From contig REER01000075.1 in NCBI GenBank assembly GCA_007694945.1, positions 1-51,165 on the forward strand: 51,165 nt of DNA, given 5' to 3'. Below the pieces are notes generated by a model, which saw only the letters and a list, made by a program, of their open reading frames with translations, was not told the origin of the DNA and did no database searches. A program made the translations under genes and the position numbers. Every line of letters begins with the position of its first letter. Within the stretch, counting starts at the first letter, position 1. Below are positions 9,360 to 18,670 of this stretch, piece after piece. The stretch is from Paracoccaceae bacterium. GTDB lineage: Bacteria > Pseudomonadota > Alphaproteobacteria > Rhodobacterales > Rhodobacteraceae.

Positions 9360-11276
9360 TCATTTGCGCTTGTCTTCGTCCAAGTCTTCGAAATCAGCGT
9401 CGACAATATCGTCGTCCACATTGCGCGGCTCTTCGCTCCCCGTGTCGGCGGCATTCTCTGCCTCCTCGGCCTGTGCTTTATAGATCGCCTCGCCCAACTT
9501 CATCGACGCTTCGCGCACATTCTGGATGCCGGACTTGATCTTGCCGGAGTCCTCGCCCTCGAGCGTGTCCTTGAGCGCAGCAATTGCGAGTTCGATCGCC
9601 TCGATCGTGGTAGGGTCCACTTTTTCCTTGTGCTCTTCCACGGCCTTTTCGGTCGAATGGATCAGGCTTTCGGCCTCGTTCTTCGCTTCGACCAGTTCGC
9701 GGCGCTGCTTGTCGGCCTCGGCATTGGCCTCGGCGTCCTGCACCATCTTCTCGATATCTTCGTCTGAAAGACCGCCCGAGGCCTGAATGGTGATCTTTTG
9801 CTCCTTGCCGGTTCCCTTGTCCTTGGCAGAGACGTTGACGATGCCATTGGCATCAATGTCGAACGTAACCTCGATCTGCGGCATGCCGCGTGGCGCTGGC
9901 GGGATATCTTCAAGATTGAACTGGCCGAGTATCTTGTTATCCGCTGCCATCTCGCGCTCCCCCTGGAACACGCGGATGGTCACGGCGTTCTGATTGTCTT
10001 CGGCGGTCGAGAAGACTTGGCTCTTCTTCGTCGGAATTGTCGTATTGCGGTCGATCAACCTGGTAAAGACCCCGCCCAAAGTCTCGATCCCGAGGGAGAG
10101 CGGCGTGACATCGAGCAAAACGACGTCCTTGACGTCACCTTGCAGCACACCCGCCTGGATCGCAGCCCCCATGGCCACCACTTCGTCAGGGTTCACACCT
10201 TTATGAGGCTCCTTGCCGAAGAAGCTGGTCACTTCCTCGATCACCTTGGGCATACGCGTCATGCCACCTACAAGGATCACTTCGTCGATGTCACCTTTAG
10301 ACATGCCTGCGTCCTTCAGCGCAGCACCACAAGGCTTGAGCGAGTTCTTGATCAGATCGCCCACCAGCGATTCCAGCTTCGCGCGGGTCAGCTTCATCAC
10401 GAGGTGAAGCGGTTGCCCGGTGCTCTTGTCCATCGAGATGAAGGGCTGGTTAATCTCGGTCTGGCTGGAAGAGCTCAACTCGATCTTGGCTTTCTCGGCA
10501 GCCTCTTTAAGACGCTGCAGCGCCATCTTGTCGAGCGTCAGATCGACGCCATGCTCTTTCTTGAACTCGTCCGCGAGGTAGTGAACGATCCGCATGTCGA
10601 AGTCCTCGCCGCCGAGGAAAGTGTCCCCGTTAGTCGACTTCACCTCGAACAGACCGTCATCAATCTCCAGAATGGTGATATCGAACGTCCCGCCGCCAAG
10701 GTCATAGACAGCAATGGTCTTGCTGTCCTTCTTGTCGAGCCCATAAGCCAGCGCAGCCGCTGTCGGTTCGTTGATGATTCGCAGCACTTCAAGGCCCGCA
10801 ATCTTGCCCGCATCCTTGGTGGCCTGACGCTGGGCATCATTGAAATAGGCGGGCACGGTGATCACGGCCTGCGTGACCTTCTCGCCAAGATAGCTCTCGG
10901 CGGTCTCTTTCATCTTCTGCAGGATGAAGGCGGAAATCTGCGAAGGCGAATATTTCTCACCGCGCGCCTCAACCCAGGCATCGCCATTGCCGCCATCGAT
11001 GATCGCATAGGGAACGAGCTTTTTGTCCTTCTCTACCTCGGCATCGGTCAGACGACGTCCGATCAGGCGCTTGACTGCAAAAATCGTATTGGTCGGGTTG
11101 GTCACGGCCTGACGCTTGGCAGGCTGGCCGACAAGGCGCTCATTCTCGGCAAAGGCGACGATCGACGGGGTCGTGCGCGCGCCTTCGGCATTCTCGATGA
11201 CACGCGGTTGACTGCCATCCATGATGGCAACACAGGAGTTGGTTGTCCCAAGATCGATACCGATGACTTTAGCCAT
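9360..11276 (-). CDS. dnaK: Chaperone DnaK (Hsp70)
   Basis: DnaK is the ATP-dependent Hsp70 chaperone. The 638-residue product starts [21 protein letters not shown], with the phosphate-binding loop at residues 6-14. Further hallmarks are [29 protein letters not shown], the linker region [18 protein letters not shown], the substrate-binding domain and an acidic C-terminal tail ([10 protein letters not shown]). It heads the dnaK-dnaJ operon. A heat-shock-type promoter lies about 100 bp upstream, and a baeRF gene is divergent. Confidence 0.99.
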   Translation of the reverse strand: MAKVIGIDLGTTNSCVAIMDGSQPRVIENAEGARTTPSIVAFAENERLVGQPAKRQAVTNPTNTIFAVKRLIGRRLTDAEVEKDKKLVPYAIIDGGNGDAWVEARGEKYSPSQISAFILQKMKETAESYLGEKVTQAVITVPAYFNDAQRQATKDAGKIAGLEVLRIINEPTAAALAYGLDKKDSKTIAVYDLGGGTFDITILEIDDGLFEVKSTNGDTFLGGEDFDMRIVHYLADEFKKEHGVDLTLDKMALQRLKEAAEKAKIELSSSSQTEINQPFISMDKSTGQPLHLVMKLTRAKLESLVGDLIKNSLKPCGAALKDAGMSKGDIDEVILVGGMTRMPKVIEEVTSFFGKEPHKGVNPDEVVAMGAAIQAGVLQGDVKDVVLLDVTPLSLGIETLGGVFTRLIDRNTTIPTKKSQVFSTAEDNQNAVTIRVFQGEREMAADNKILGQFNLEDIPPAPRGMPQIEVTFDIDANGIVNVSAKDKGTGKEQKITIQASGGLSDEDIEKMVQDAEANAEADKQRRELVEAKNEAESLIHSTEKAVEEHKEKVDPTTIEAIELAIAALKDTLEGEDSGKIKSGIQNVREASMKLGEAIYKAQAEEAENAADTGSEEPRNVDDDIVDADFEDLDEDKRK

Positions 11277-11376
11277 GTCTATTCATCCTCTGTTCAAGCG
11301 ATGTGGCGTCGGGCGGTCCTGTCAGGCCCCGGCCCATCTGGTCTGTCGAATACCCCTCGCGGGGCGCGTTGACGGC

Positions 11377-11406
11377 TATATAGGAAGGCCTCGGTTGGGC
11401 TGCAAC
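11377..11406 (-). promoter_or_regulatory. dnaK promoter, RpoH-like and sigma70-compatible
   Basis: On the minus strand GTTG (11403-11406), an 18-bp spacer and CCTATATA (11377-11384) match the alphaproteobacterial RpoH consensus CTTG-N17/18-CYTAT with one mismatch. The same bases read as TTGCAG-N17-TATATA, a good housekeeping promoter. The predicted leader is about 95 nt and contains a small hairpin, CCCC-TCGC-GGGG, near 11353-11364. Confidence 0.5.
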
Positions 11407-11516
11407 CGTCACGGCTCTGTGATTCTTCGCACAATGAACAAAAAATCGATGCCTTGCGACGATGCATCCGACATGCAATGAGCAGGCCAAATCTGTCCTG
11501 AAGGAGTTTTGTTGCC

Positions 11517-12638
11517 ATGCTTTATGTTGATATCCCAAGTGCTGCCGAGATCGGTACGCTGGTCGCGGCGCGCGGTGAAGCGATGATATCGATCTATCTC
11601 AAGACCACCCCCGAGACCCAGCATATCGATGCGTCCCGCACGCGCCTCAAGCAATTGACCCAAGACGCCGTCGCGCAGCTTGAACGTATCGGGGTGGCCA
11701 AGCGCACCATATGGCCGATCGAAGAACATCTGCATGACCTGATGGATGATGACGATTTCTGGCGCGTGCAGGCGAATTCGCTGGCGATCTTCGTCACGCC
11801 CGACAGCTTGCGCAGCTATCGCCTGCCCAATCATCTGACCGAGACCGTGCAGGTCTCGGACCGCTTTCATCTCAAGCCGCTGCTGCGGGCCGTCTCGATG
11901 CCGCAACATGCGTTTATCCTTGCGCTGGCAGAAAACGAGGTGCGCGTCATCGAGTTGCTGGGCGACCAGCCTGCGCAGGAAGTGCGCGTGGCCGATTTGC
12001 CAAAGGACGCTGCCTCGGTAGCCGGGACGGCAAATGTCAATTCGCGCAGCTATTCCGGGCGGCTGGGGAGTGGCGAAGGGCAGAAACATCATCTGCGCGC
12101 CTATTGTCGGCAGATCGACGCTGCGCTGCGCGGGTTGCTGAGCGGGCGGCATGAACCCTTGATCCTGGCCGCGACCGACCCGCTGCTGTCAATGTATCGC
12201 TCGATCAACACCTACCCGCATCTTGCTGCGGAAGCGGTCGAGACAAGCCCCGTGCGCATTCCGGCGCATGAGCTGGGCACTCAGGCCCGAGCGATTGTCG
12301 ATAACCTGAACGCCGATTCGGTGGCCGACTTCGCCACGCTTTATTCAGCGCGTGAGAACGAGGGCCGCGCGACAACCCAAGTGGCACGCACAGCGCGCGC
12401 GGCGACTTTTGGTGCGGTGGATACTCTGCTGGTGGACATGGATTCGGTCGTACCAGGCCTTGTTGATGAGATCAGCGGCGAAGTGACGTTTGACAAGGAG
12501 GCCTCGGCGGTCAGTTATGGAGTAATTGACGAAATCGCAGGCCGGGTGATCAGCCATGGTGGCAAGGTCATCGCCGTGCGTCGTGATGAAATACCTCAGC
12601 AGGCCGAACTGGCCGCTGTGCTCCGCTACGCGATCTGA
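11517..12638 (+). CDS. Bacterial eRF1-like (baeRF) family protein
   Basis: The 373-residue product resembles the bacterial archaeo-eukaryotic release-factor-like families: an N-terminal part (ISIYLKTTPETQ, RTRLKQLTQDA), a middle part of alternating strands and helices (HAFILALAENEVRVIEL) and an eL30-like C-terminal part (GAVDTLLVDMDSVVPG, GKVIAVRRDEIP). In true eRF1 a GGQ loop enters the peptidyl-transferase centre. Here a GSGEGQKHH stretch at about residues 184-192 sits in a comparable middle-domain loop, which is only suggestive. A role in ribosome rescue or stress is inference. A GAAGGAG site lies ten bases before the ATG. The gene is divergent from dnaK across 240 bp and ends in a strong hairpin. 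Confidence 0.75.
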   Translation: MLYVDIPSAAEIGTLVAARGEAMISIYLKTTPETQHIDASRTRLKQLTQDAVAQLERIGVAKRTIWPIEEHLHDLMDDDDFWRVQANSLAIFVTPDSLRSYRLPNHLTETVQVSDRFHLKPLLRAVSMPQHAFILALAENEVRVIELLGDQPAQEVRVADLPKDAASVAGTANVNSRSYSGRLGSGEGQKHHLRAYCRQIDAALRGLLSGRHEPLILAATDPLLSMYRSINTYPHLAAEAVETSPVRIPAHELGTQARAIVDNLNADSVADFATLYSARENEGRATTQVARTARAATFGAVDTLLVDMDSVVPGLVDEISGEVTFDKEASAVSYGVIDEIAGRVISHGGKVIAVRRDEIPQQAELAAVLRYAI

Positions 12639-12657
12639 TCGGTCAGAAGCTTGGCAA

Positions 12658-12690
12658 CGAAAGGGCCGGAGCACAGGTCCGGCCCTTTCG
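12658..12690 (+). terminator. Hairpin terminator after the baeRF gene, possibly bidirectional
   Basis: CGAAAGGGCCGGA (12658-12670) and TCCGGCCCTTTCG (12678-12690) form a perfect 13-bp stem with a 7-nt loop, 20 bases after the stop. The following tract (TCTGTAAGTATT) is only moderately T-rich. The M3 peptidase ends on the other strand at 12721, so the stem could serve both transcripts. Confidence 0.75.
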
Positions 12691-12720
12691 TCTGTAAGTA
12701 TTGCGCGGCACCCTATTCCC

Positions 12721-14730
12721 TCAAGCCGTGGCGAGCCCCCGCCCTTTCAGCAGGGCCTCGACACCCGGCATGCGCCCTCGAAACGCCGTGTAAAGCGCCT
12801 CGGCCTCGTCACGTCCACCCGCCGACAGGATATGTCTTTCGAGCCGCCCCGCCATTTGCGCATCGAAAGCGTCGCCCGTTTCGCGAAACGCCTCAAAGGC
12901 GTCGGCATCCATCACCTCGGACCACATGTAACTGTAATACCCGCTCGAATACCCGTCCCCGGCGAAGACATGCGCGAAATGCGGGGTCGCATGACGCATC
13001 CGGATGGACCGGGGCATGCCCAGCGTTTCGAGCACTTTTGCCTGTTTCTGCAACGGGTCGGCCGGGGGCGGGCCATCATGAAACTCCAGATCCACAAGCG
13101 CCGAGGCAACGTATTCGACCGTCGCGAAACCCTGATCGAAATTCTGCGCCGCCAGAAGTCGGTCGAGCAGGTCTTGCGGCATCGGCCCCCCTGTCTCGAC
13201 ATGGCGCGCGTGATGCGACAACACTTCGGGCACCTCCAGCCAGTGTTCGTAGAGCTGACTTGGAAGCTCCACAAAATCCCGCGCAACCGAGGTGCCCGAG
13301 ATGAAGCCATAGGTCACATCCGACAATATCTGATGCAGCGCATGGCCGAATTCGTGAAACAGTGTGCGGGCATCATCATAGGAAAGCAGTGCCGGATCAC
13401 CCTTGGCGAAATTGCAGATATTGACCACGATGGGCCGCACCTCGCCGCCCAGCTTGCGCTGGCTTCGCATGGTGGAACACCATGCACCCGAGCGTTTTGA
13501 CTCGCGCGCGAAATAATCGCCAATGAATACAGCCATGTGCTGCCCGTCGCGGGTCACCTCCCAGGCGCGCGCGTCTGCGTGATAGAGCGGCACCTCCAGA
13601 GGCCGGAACTCGAGCCCGAACAGTCGCTGCGCGCAATCGCAAGCCGCCGCGATCATGCTGTCGAGCGCCAGATACGGCTTCAGCGCCGCCTCATCGAGAT
13701 CATGCTCCGCGCGGCGCAGCTTCTCGGCATAGAAACGCCAGTCCCATGGCTCGAGCGGACCGTCATATCCATCGGCCCGCAGCATCGCCTCAAGCTTTTC
13801 GGCATCGGCAAGCGCCTTTTCGAGGGCAGATGCCCAGACCTGCATCAGAAGGTCACGGACGGCCTCGGGGCTGCCCGCCATCTCGGTTTCCAGCTTGTAG
13901 CGGGCGAAATTCTCGTACCCCAGCAGCGCCGCGCGCTCGGACCTTAGCGCAAGGATCTCAGCCGCAATCGCGCGATTGTCGGTCGCGCCCCCATTCGCCC
14001 CGCGTGCGACCCACGCTTCATAGGCCCGCTCGCGCAAGTCGCGACGGGTCGAGAATTGCAAGAAAGGCACGATCAGCGAGCGGTTGAGCGTAATCACATG
14101 GCCCTCGCGCCCCCGCTCTTCCGCCGCGGCCCGCGCAGTTGCGACCACGAAATCGGGTAAGCCCGCAAGGTCCTCAAGTGGCATCATCCAGTCGCGTTCA
14201 TCCGCCAGAAGGTTCTGTGTGAACTGCGTCCCAAGTGTCGCGAGCCGTCCCTTTATCTCCGTCAGCCGCGTCGCCTCATCGCCTTCCAGCGCCGCCCCGG
14301 CCCGCAGAAACATGCGCCGGTAGAGCATCAGAACCCGCATCTGCTCAGCATCGAGACCAAGCTCGTCACGCTCTTCCCAGAGAGTCTCGATCCTACGGAA
14401 GAGGGCACGGTTGTTGATGATCTCGGAGGAATAGGCCGAGAGTTTCGGTGAGAGATCGCGCTGCAGCGCCTCGCGCACGGGGTTTGAGTCACTTCCCGCA
14501 AGGTTGAAGAACACGCCAGCAACGCGGTCGAGCAGGTCATCGGCCTGTTCCATGGCCTCGATGGTGTTAGCGAAGCTCGGCGCCTTGGGGTTAGATGCAA
14601 TCGCAGTATAAGCCGCGCGCCCGGCCTCCATGGCCGCATCGAACGCCGGTCCAAAATCATTGTCGCAGATTTCTGCAAAAGGCGGGAGTTGGAAGTCGGT
14701 CTGCCATTCGGAAAGAAGCGGGTTCGTCAT
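12721..14730 (-). CDS. M3 family zinc metallopeptidase (oligopeptidase A / peptidyl-dipeptidase Dcp type)
   Basis: This is a cytoplasmic thimet-type peptidase that degrades short peptides. The 669-residue product has the family length, a long helical N-terminal half and the zinc motif HEFGHALH (His459, Glu460, His463), with the third ligand Glu488 in DFVELPSQ. The downstream GYSSGYYSYMWSE stretch is the Tyr/Gly-rich loop of this family. Whether it acts as PrlC-type oligopeptidase A or as Dcp cannot be settled here. A 14-bp hairpin sits immediately before its ribosome site, and the flavoprotein gene lies 95 bp upstream in the same direction. Confidence 0.93.
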   Translation of the reverse strand: MTNPLLSEWQTDFQLPPFAEICDNDFGPAFDAAMEAGRAAYTAIASNPKAPSFANTIEAMEQADDLLDRVAGVFFNLAGSDSNPVREALQRDLSPKLSAYSSEIINNRALFRRIETLWEERDELGLDAEQMRVLMLYRRMFLRAGAALEGDEATRLTEIKGRLATLGTQFTQNLLADERDWMMPLEDLAGLPDFVVATARAAAEERGREGHVITLNRSLIVPFLQFSTRRDLRERAYEAWVARGANGGATDNRAIAAEILALRSERAALLGYENFARYKLETEMAGSPEAVRDLLMQVWASALEKALADAEKLEAMLRADGYDGPLEPWDWRFYAEKLRRAEHDLDEAALKPYLALDSMIAAACDCAQRLFGLEFRPLEVPLYHADARAWEVTRDGQHMAVFIGDYFARESKRSGAWCSTMRSQRKLGGEVRPIVVNICNFAKGDPALLSYDDARTLFHEFGHALHQILSDVTYGFISGTSVARDFVELPSQLYEHWLEVPEVLSHHARHVETGGPMPQDLLDRLLAAQNFDQGFATVEYVASALVDLEFHDGPPPADPLQKQAKVLETLGMPRSIRMRHATPHFAHVFAGDGYSSGYYSYMWSEVMDADAFEAFRETGDAFDAQMAGRLERHILSAGGRDEAEALYTAFRGRMPGVEALLKGRGLATA

Positions 14731-14738
14731 CGGGCACC

Positions 14739-14769
14739 TCGATCTGGGTTTCGTTGAAACCTAGATCGA
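14739..14769 (-). other. Hairpin beside the M3 peptidase ribosome site
   Basis: TCGATCTGGGTTTC (14739-14752) and GAAACCTAGATCGA (14756-14769) form a 14-bp stem with one G-T pair and a 3-nt loop. On the transcript the GAGGTG ribosome site directly abuts the stem. It could end the upstream flavoprotein mRNA, although no U-run is present, or affect translation of the peptidase. Confidence 0.5.
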
Positions 14770-14825
14770 ACCAACTGCAGCGGCAATGCCAAGCACGGCG
14801 CCGCGCAAGCGGGACCGTGCCTTGC

Positions 14826-17312
14826 TCAACCATCCTTGCGCAGCGTCTCATTGCGTGGATCATAGGGGCTGTCGCAGGTCACTATGGCGTCCCACAATTG
14901 CTCCATGATCCGGACCTTCAGTTTCGTGCCCTCGACCGCCAGATCGGGGTGCACATATCCCATACCGATCGACTTGCCGAAAGCGACCGAATAGCCGCCC
15001 GATGTCAGACGCCCGACCCGTGTCTCGCCGTGATAGAGCGCCTCACGCCCCCATGGGTCGGCATCTTCGGGGCCGTCGATCAGCAGCGTGCAGCATTTCG
15101 AGCGGATGCCCGTCGCAGCCATCTCGGCCTTCCCGTGAAACTCCTTCGACATGTCGACAAAGCGCGGCAGGTCTGCCTCAAGCGGCGTGGCATCGCGGCC
15201 AAGCTCGTTGCCAAAGGCACGGTAGCTCTTCTCCTGCCGCAACCAGTTCTGCGCACGCGCACCCACCAGTTTCAGCCCGACATCCTCCCCAGCCGCCATG
15301 ATCTGGTCAAAGAGATAATTCTGCATCTCGATTGGGTGGTGCAACTCCCAGCCAAGCTCTCCAGTATAGGCAACACGCACGGCCCGCACCGGGCACATGC
15401 CCAACTCGATATTGCGCATCGACAGCCATGGGAAGCGCTTGTTCGACAGCGCGGTATCAGGGTTGGCATCCTTGACCAGCTTGCCCAGCAGATCGCGCGA
15501 TTTCGGCCCTGCCACGGCGAACACGCCCCATTGGGTGGTGACATCATGGATGTCGATCCAGCCGAATTCGGCCATCTTGTCTTCGGCGGCCTTGCGCAGG
15601 AAATCCCCGTCATAGGCCGTCCAAGCCCCCGCCGAAATCAGATAGTATTCATGTTCGCCAACCCGCACGATGGTGTATTCGGTGCGCACTGTGCCCGCAT
15701 CGGTCAAAGCATAGGTCAGGTTGATCCGTCCGACCTTCGGCAGCTTGTTGCAGGTGAACCAGTCCAGGAACGCCGTTGCCCCCGGGCCGCGCACGAGATG
15801 CTTGGCAAAGGCCGTCGCGTCGATCATGCCGACGCCTTCGCGGATGGCTTTCGCCTCCTCGACCGCGTATTGCCACCAGCCGCCGCGCCGGAAACTGCGC
15901 GCGCCATGGTCGTCAAAACCTTGCGGCGCATAGTAGTTCGGCCGTTCCCAGCCATTCACATGCCCGAATTGCGCGCCGCGCGCCTTTACCCGGTCGTAAC
16001 AAGGGGCCGTGCGCAGCGGGCGGCAGGCCTCGCGTTCCTCATCCGGGTGATGGAGGATATAGACATGCGCGTAGCATTCCTCATTCTTGCGCGCGGCATA
16101 TTCGGTGGTCATCCAGTTGCCGTAGCGTTTGGGGTCGAGGCTCGCCATGTCGATCTCGGCCTCGCCCTCGGTCATCATCTGTGCGAGGTAATACCCGGTG
16201 CCCCCTGCTGCTGTGATCCCGAAACTGAACCCCTCGGCCAGCCACATGTTGCGCAGCCCCGGCGCCGGACCGACCAGCGGGTTGCCATCGGGCGTGTAGC
16301 AGATCGGACCGTTATAGTCGTCCTTGAGCCCCACCGTTTCGGAAGATGGAAGCCTGTGGATCATCGACATGTATTCCTCCTCGATCCGCTCCAGATCGAG
16401 CGGAAAGAGGTCAGCGCGGAAGTTCTCGGGCACATCATAGAGGAACCGCGCAGGCGCATTGCGCTCATAGGGACCGAGGATCCAGCCACCGCGCTCTTCG
16501 CGGACGTACCATTTCGCGTCGGCGTCGCGCAGGACGGGGTGCTCGGGGTTTTCCTTTCGGTAAGACTGCAGCGCCGGGTCGGGCTCGGTGACGATATACT
16601 GATGTTCGACAGGAATGGCGGGGATCTTGATCCCCAAAAGGCGCGCGGTGCGCTGGGCATGGTTACCTGTCGCGGTGACCACATGCTCGGCCGTAATCTC
16701 GAACCGCTCGTCAGAGGGAACCAGATTTCCGCCTTTCTCGACCATCCTGACGCAAGTCACGACCCAGTCACTGCCAGTCCAGCGGTAGCCCTCGACCTGT
16801 ACACGACGCTGAATTTTGGCGCCAAACTGACGCGCACCCTTGGCCATGGCCTGCGTCACATCGGCCGGATTGATGTATCCGTCGGTCGGGTGATAAATCG
16901 CTCCGACGAGGTCTTCGGTGCGCAGCAGCGGCCAGCGATCCTTCATCTGCGCCGGCGTCATCCACTCATACGGGATGCCCACAGTCTCGGCGGTGCTTGC
17001 ATAGAGGCGATACTCATCCATCCGCGCCTGCGTCTGCGCCATCCGCAGATTTCCCACGACATAAAACCCAGGATTGAGACCGGTCTCAGCCTCCAGTGTC
17101 TTGTAGAACCGAACGCTGTAATCATGGATGTGGCTGGTCGCATAGCTCATATTGAACAAGGGCAGCAATCCTGCCGCGTGCCAAGTCGAACCCGATGTCA
17201 ACTCGTCCCGCTCAAGCAGCATTGTCTCCCAACCTGCTTTCGCCAAGTGATAAGCGATCGACGCACCGACGGCGCCACCGCCAACAATCAGGGCTCGAAC
17301 ATGGGTTTTCAT
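14826..17312 (-). CDS. FAD-dependent oxidoreductase with GcvT domain, dimethylglycine dehydrogenase-like
   Basis: The 828-residue product has the two-domain layout of dimethylglycine and sarcosine dehydrogenases: an N-terminal DAO-type FAD domain (ALIVGGGAVGASIAYHLAKAG) and a C-terminal aminomethyltransferase/GcvT domain that binds tetrahydrofolate (from about residue 430, with GPGATAFLDWFTCNKLPK, GPKSRDLL and GELGWELHHP). The SGSTWHAAG motif places His45 where family members attach FAD covalently. The likely reaction is oxidative demethylation of dimethylglycine to sarcosine; other N-methyl amines are possible. A GGAG site precedes the ATG. It is not next to other betaine genes, but sarcosine oxidase lies further along in this window. 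Confidence 0.85.
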   Translation of the reverse strand: MKTHVRALIVGGGAVGASIAYHLAKAGWETMLLERDELTSGSTWHAAGLLPLFNMSYATSHIHDYSVRFYKTLEAETGLNPGFYVVGNLRMAQTQARMDEYRLYASTAETVGIPYEWMTPAQMKDRWPLLRTEDLVGAIYHPTDGYINPADVTQAMAKGARQFGAKIQRRVQVEGYRWTGSDWVVTCVRMVEKGGNLVPSDERFEITAEHVVTATGNHAQRTARLLGIKIPAIPVEHQYIVTEPDPALQSYRKENPEHPVLRDADAKWYVREERGGWILGPYERNAPARFLYDVPENFRADLFPLDLERIEEEYMSMIHRLPSSETVGLKDDYNGPICYTPDGNPLVGPAPGLRNMWLAEGFSFGITAAGGTGYYLAQMMTEGEAEIDMASLDPKRYGNWMTTEYAARKNEECYAHVYILHHPDEEREACRPLRTAPCYDRVKARGAQFGHVNGWERPNYYAPQGFDDHGARSFRRGGWWQYAVEEAKAIREGVGMIDATAFAKHLVRGPGATAFLDWFTCNKLPKVGRINLTYALTDAGTVRTEYTIVRVGEHEYYLISAGAWTAYDGDFLRKAAEDKMAEFGWIDIHDVTTQWGVFAVAGPKSRDLLGKLVKDANPDTALSNKRFPWLSMRNIELGMCPVRAVRVAYTGELGWELHHPIEMQNYLFDQIMAAGEDVGLKLVGARAQNWLRQEKSYRAFGNELGRDATPLEADLPRFVDMSKEFHGKAEMAATGIRSKCCTLLIDGPEDADPWGREALYHGETRVGRLTSGGYSVAFGKSIGMGYVHPDLAVEGTKLKVRIMEQLWDAIVTCDSPYDPRNETLRKDG

Positions 17313-17560
17313 CAGCGCGGCTCCGTCTCAGATCAGCAGCCCCCTCTTCGCAAATCTCGCATCCCAGCGACTCCGCACGCACGACACTGGACGGCTGAAA
17401 AGCGACCTTGACTGTCGGACCACCCCATTGGTTGCGGCTTGGAATGCGTTTTCGCAGTCGCGGCTGCAACACATCCGCTCGCTCTCGAAGCTCTTGCGTT
17501 ACAGTCTGATGGCGGGTTCCTTACGCTAACCTGTACAGCGCGCTTACCGAACCGCTTCTG

Positions 17561-18670
17561 TCACCTGACAATCAGTTCGGCGTGCAGCGCCCCCGCCGCA
17601 TTGATCGTGTTAAGAATATCGATCATGTCGCGCGGAGCCACGCCCAGCGCATTCATACCGGCAACGATCTCGGACAATGACGTTCCGCCATACAATTCTG
17701 CGAGGCCAACCTGATTTTCGTCTTCCAGCGTTACAGTACTACGCGGAACCACCACTGTCTCACCCTCCGCGAATGGGTTGGGTTGCGACACAAGCGGCGT
17801 CTCCTCGACCCGCAAGGTGAGGCCACCCTGAGCCACAGCGACGCGGCTGATGCGGACATCTTCCCCAAGCACGATGGTGCCAGATCTCTGGTCAACGACC
17901 ACTCGCGCCCGTGTTTGTGGCACAACTCGAATATTTTCGATCCGTGCCAGCGCATGTGCTGGCGAGGACATGCCGGTCGCGGCAAGATCGAGCATCACAG
18001 TTCCAGGATCTGTCATCACCGCGACGCGCTTCTCAAAAGACTGATTGATGCCAGTTTCGATCTGCGCAGCCGTGGAGAAATCTGGCATGCGCAAGGCCAG
18101 TCGCACCCGCGACAGGCTGGAAAGTTCGAAATCCACCTCACGCTCAACCCTTGCCCCGAGTGGTATCGTTCCGGATGTAGGCACGCCCCGAACTTCGCGC
18201 GCCGCCTGCCCCTCCACCGCAGCGCCACCGGCCACAATTGTGCCTTGCGCAACCGCATAGATCGTTCCGTCTGCGCCATTGAGGGGCGTCATCACCAGCG
18301 TGCCACCAAGAAGGCTCGATGCATCTCCGATCGCCGAGACAGTCACGTCGATCCGGCCACCTGCGCGTGCAAAAGGCGGCAATGTGGCCGTGACAATCAC
18401 AGCGGCGACGTTCCTTGGGCGGAACTGTTCGCCCGTCACATTGACACCGAGACGCTCAAGAATATTGGATAACATGTCTTCGGTGAAAGGCGAATTGCGA
18501 ATCCCGTCACCTGTTCCATTTAACCCGACAACAAGACCGTAACCCAGAAGATCGTTGCCTCGGACACCATCAAATTCAACGAGATCCTTGAGTCTGACCG
18601 TCGCGTCTGCGCCACCGGACACCCAAATCATCAAGCAGAACAGCCCGAGAAGTCGCGGCAACACGCTCAT
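17561..18670 (-). CDS. flgI: Flagellar P-ring protein FlgI
   Basis: FlgI forms the peptidoglycan-embedded P ring around the flagellar rod. The 369-residue product starts with a signal peptide (MSVLPRLLGLFCLMIWVSGG, cleavage near ADA). Family motifs follow: VRLKDLVEFDGVRGNDLLGYGLVVGLNGTGD, NVAAVIVTATLPPFARAGGRIDVTVSAIGDASSL seen in parts, and the C-terminal APRDMIDILNTINAAGALHAEL. The start overlaps the flgL stop by four bases (ATGA), so translation is probably coupled. It is the last gene of a leftward motB-flgE-flgK-flgL-flgI series. Confidence 0.97.
   Translation of the reverse strand: MSVLPRLLGLFCLMIWVSGGADATVRLKDLVEFDGVRGNDLLGYGLVVGLNGTGDGIRNSPFTEDMLSNILERLGVNVTGEQFRPRNVAAVIVTATLPPFARAGGRIDVTVSAIGDASSLLGGTLVMTPLNGADGTIYAVAQGTIVAGGAAVEGQAAREVRGVPTSGTIPLGARVEREVDFELSSLSRVRLALRMPDFSTAAQIETGINQSFEKRVAVMTDPGTVMLDLAATGMSSPAHALARIENIRVVPQTRARVVVDQRSGTIVLGEDVRISRVAVAQGGLTLRVEETPLVSQPNPFAEGETVVVPRSTVTLEDENQVGLAELYGGTSLSEIVAGMNALGVAPRDMIDILNTINAAGALHAELIVR

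Noticed and set aside
9798-11372. Plus-strand open frame of 524 codons opposite dnaK
   Set aside because: Antisense to a complete dnaK. Long antisense frames are common in strongly codon-biased genes.
14595-17411. Plus-strand open frame of 938 codons opposite the dimethylglycine-dehydrogenase-like gene
   Set aside because: Despite its length it mirrors a coherent two-domain flavoprotein and shows no motif of its own.
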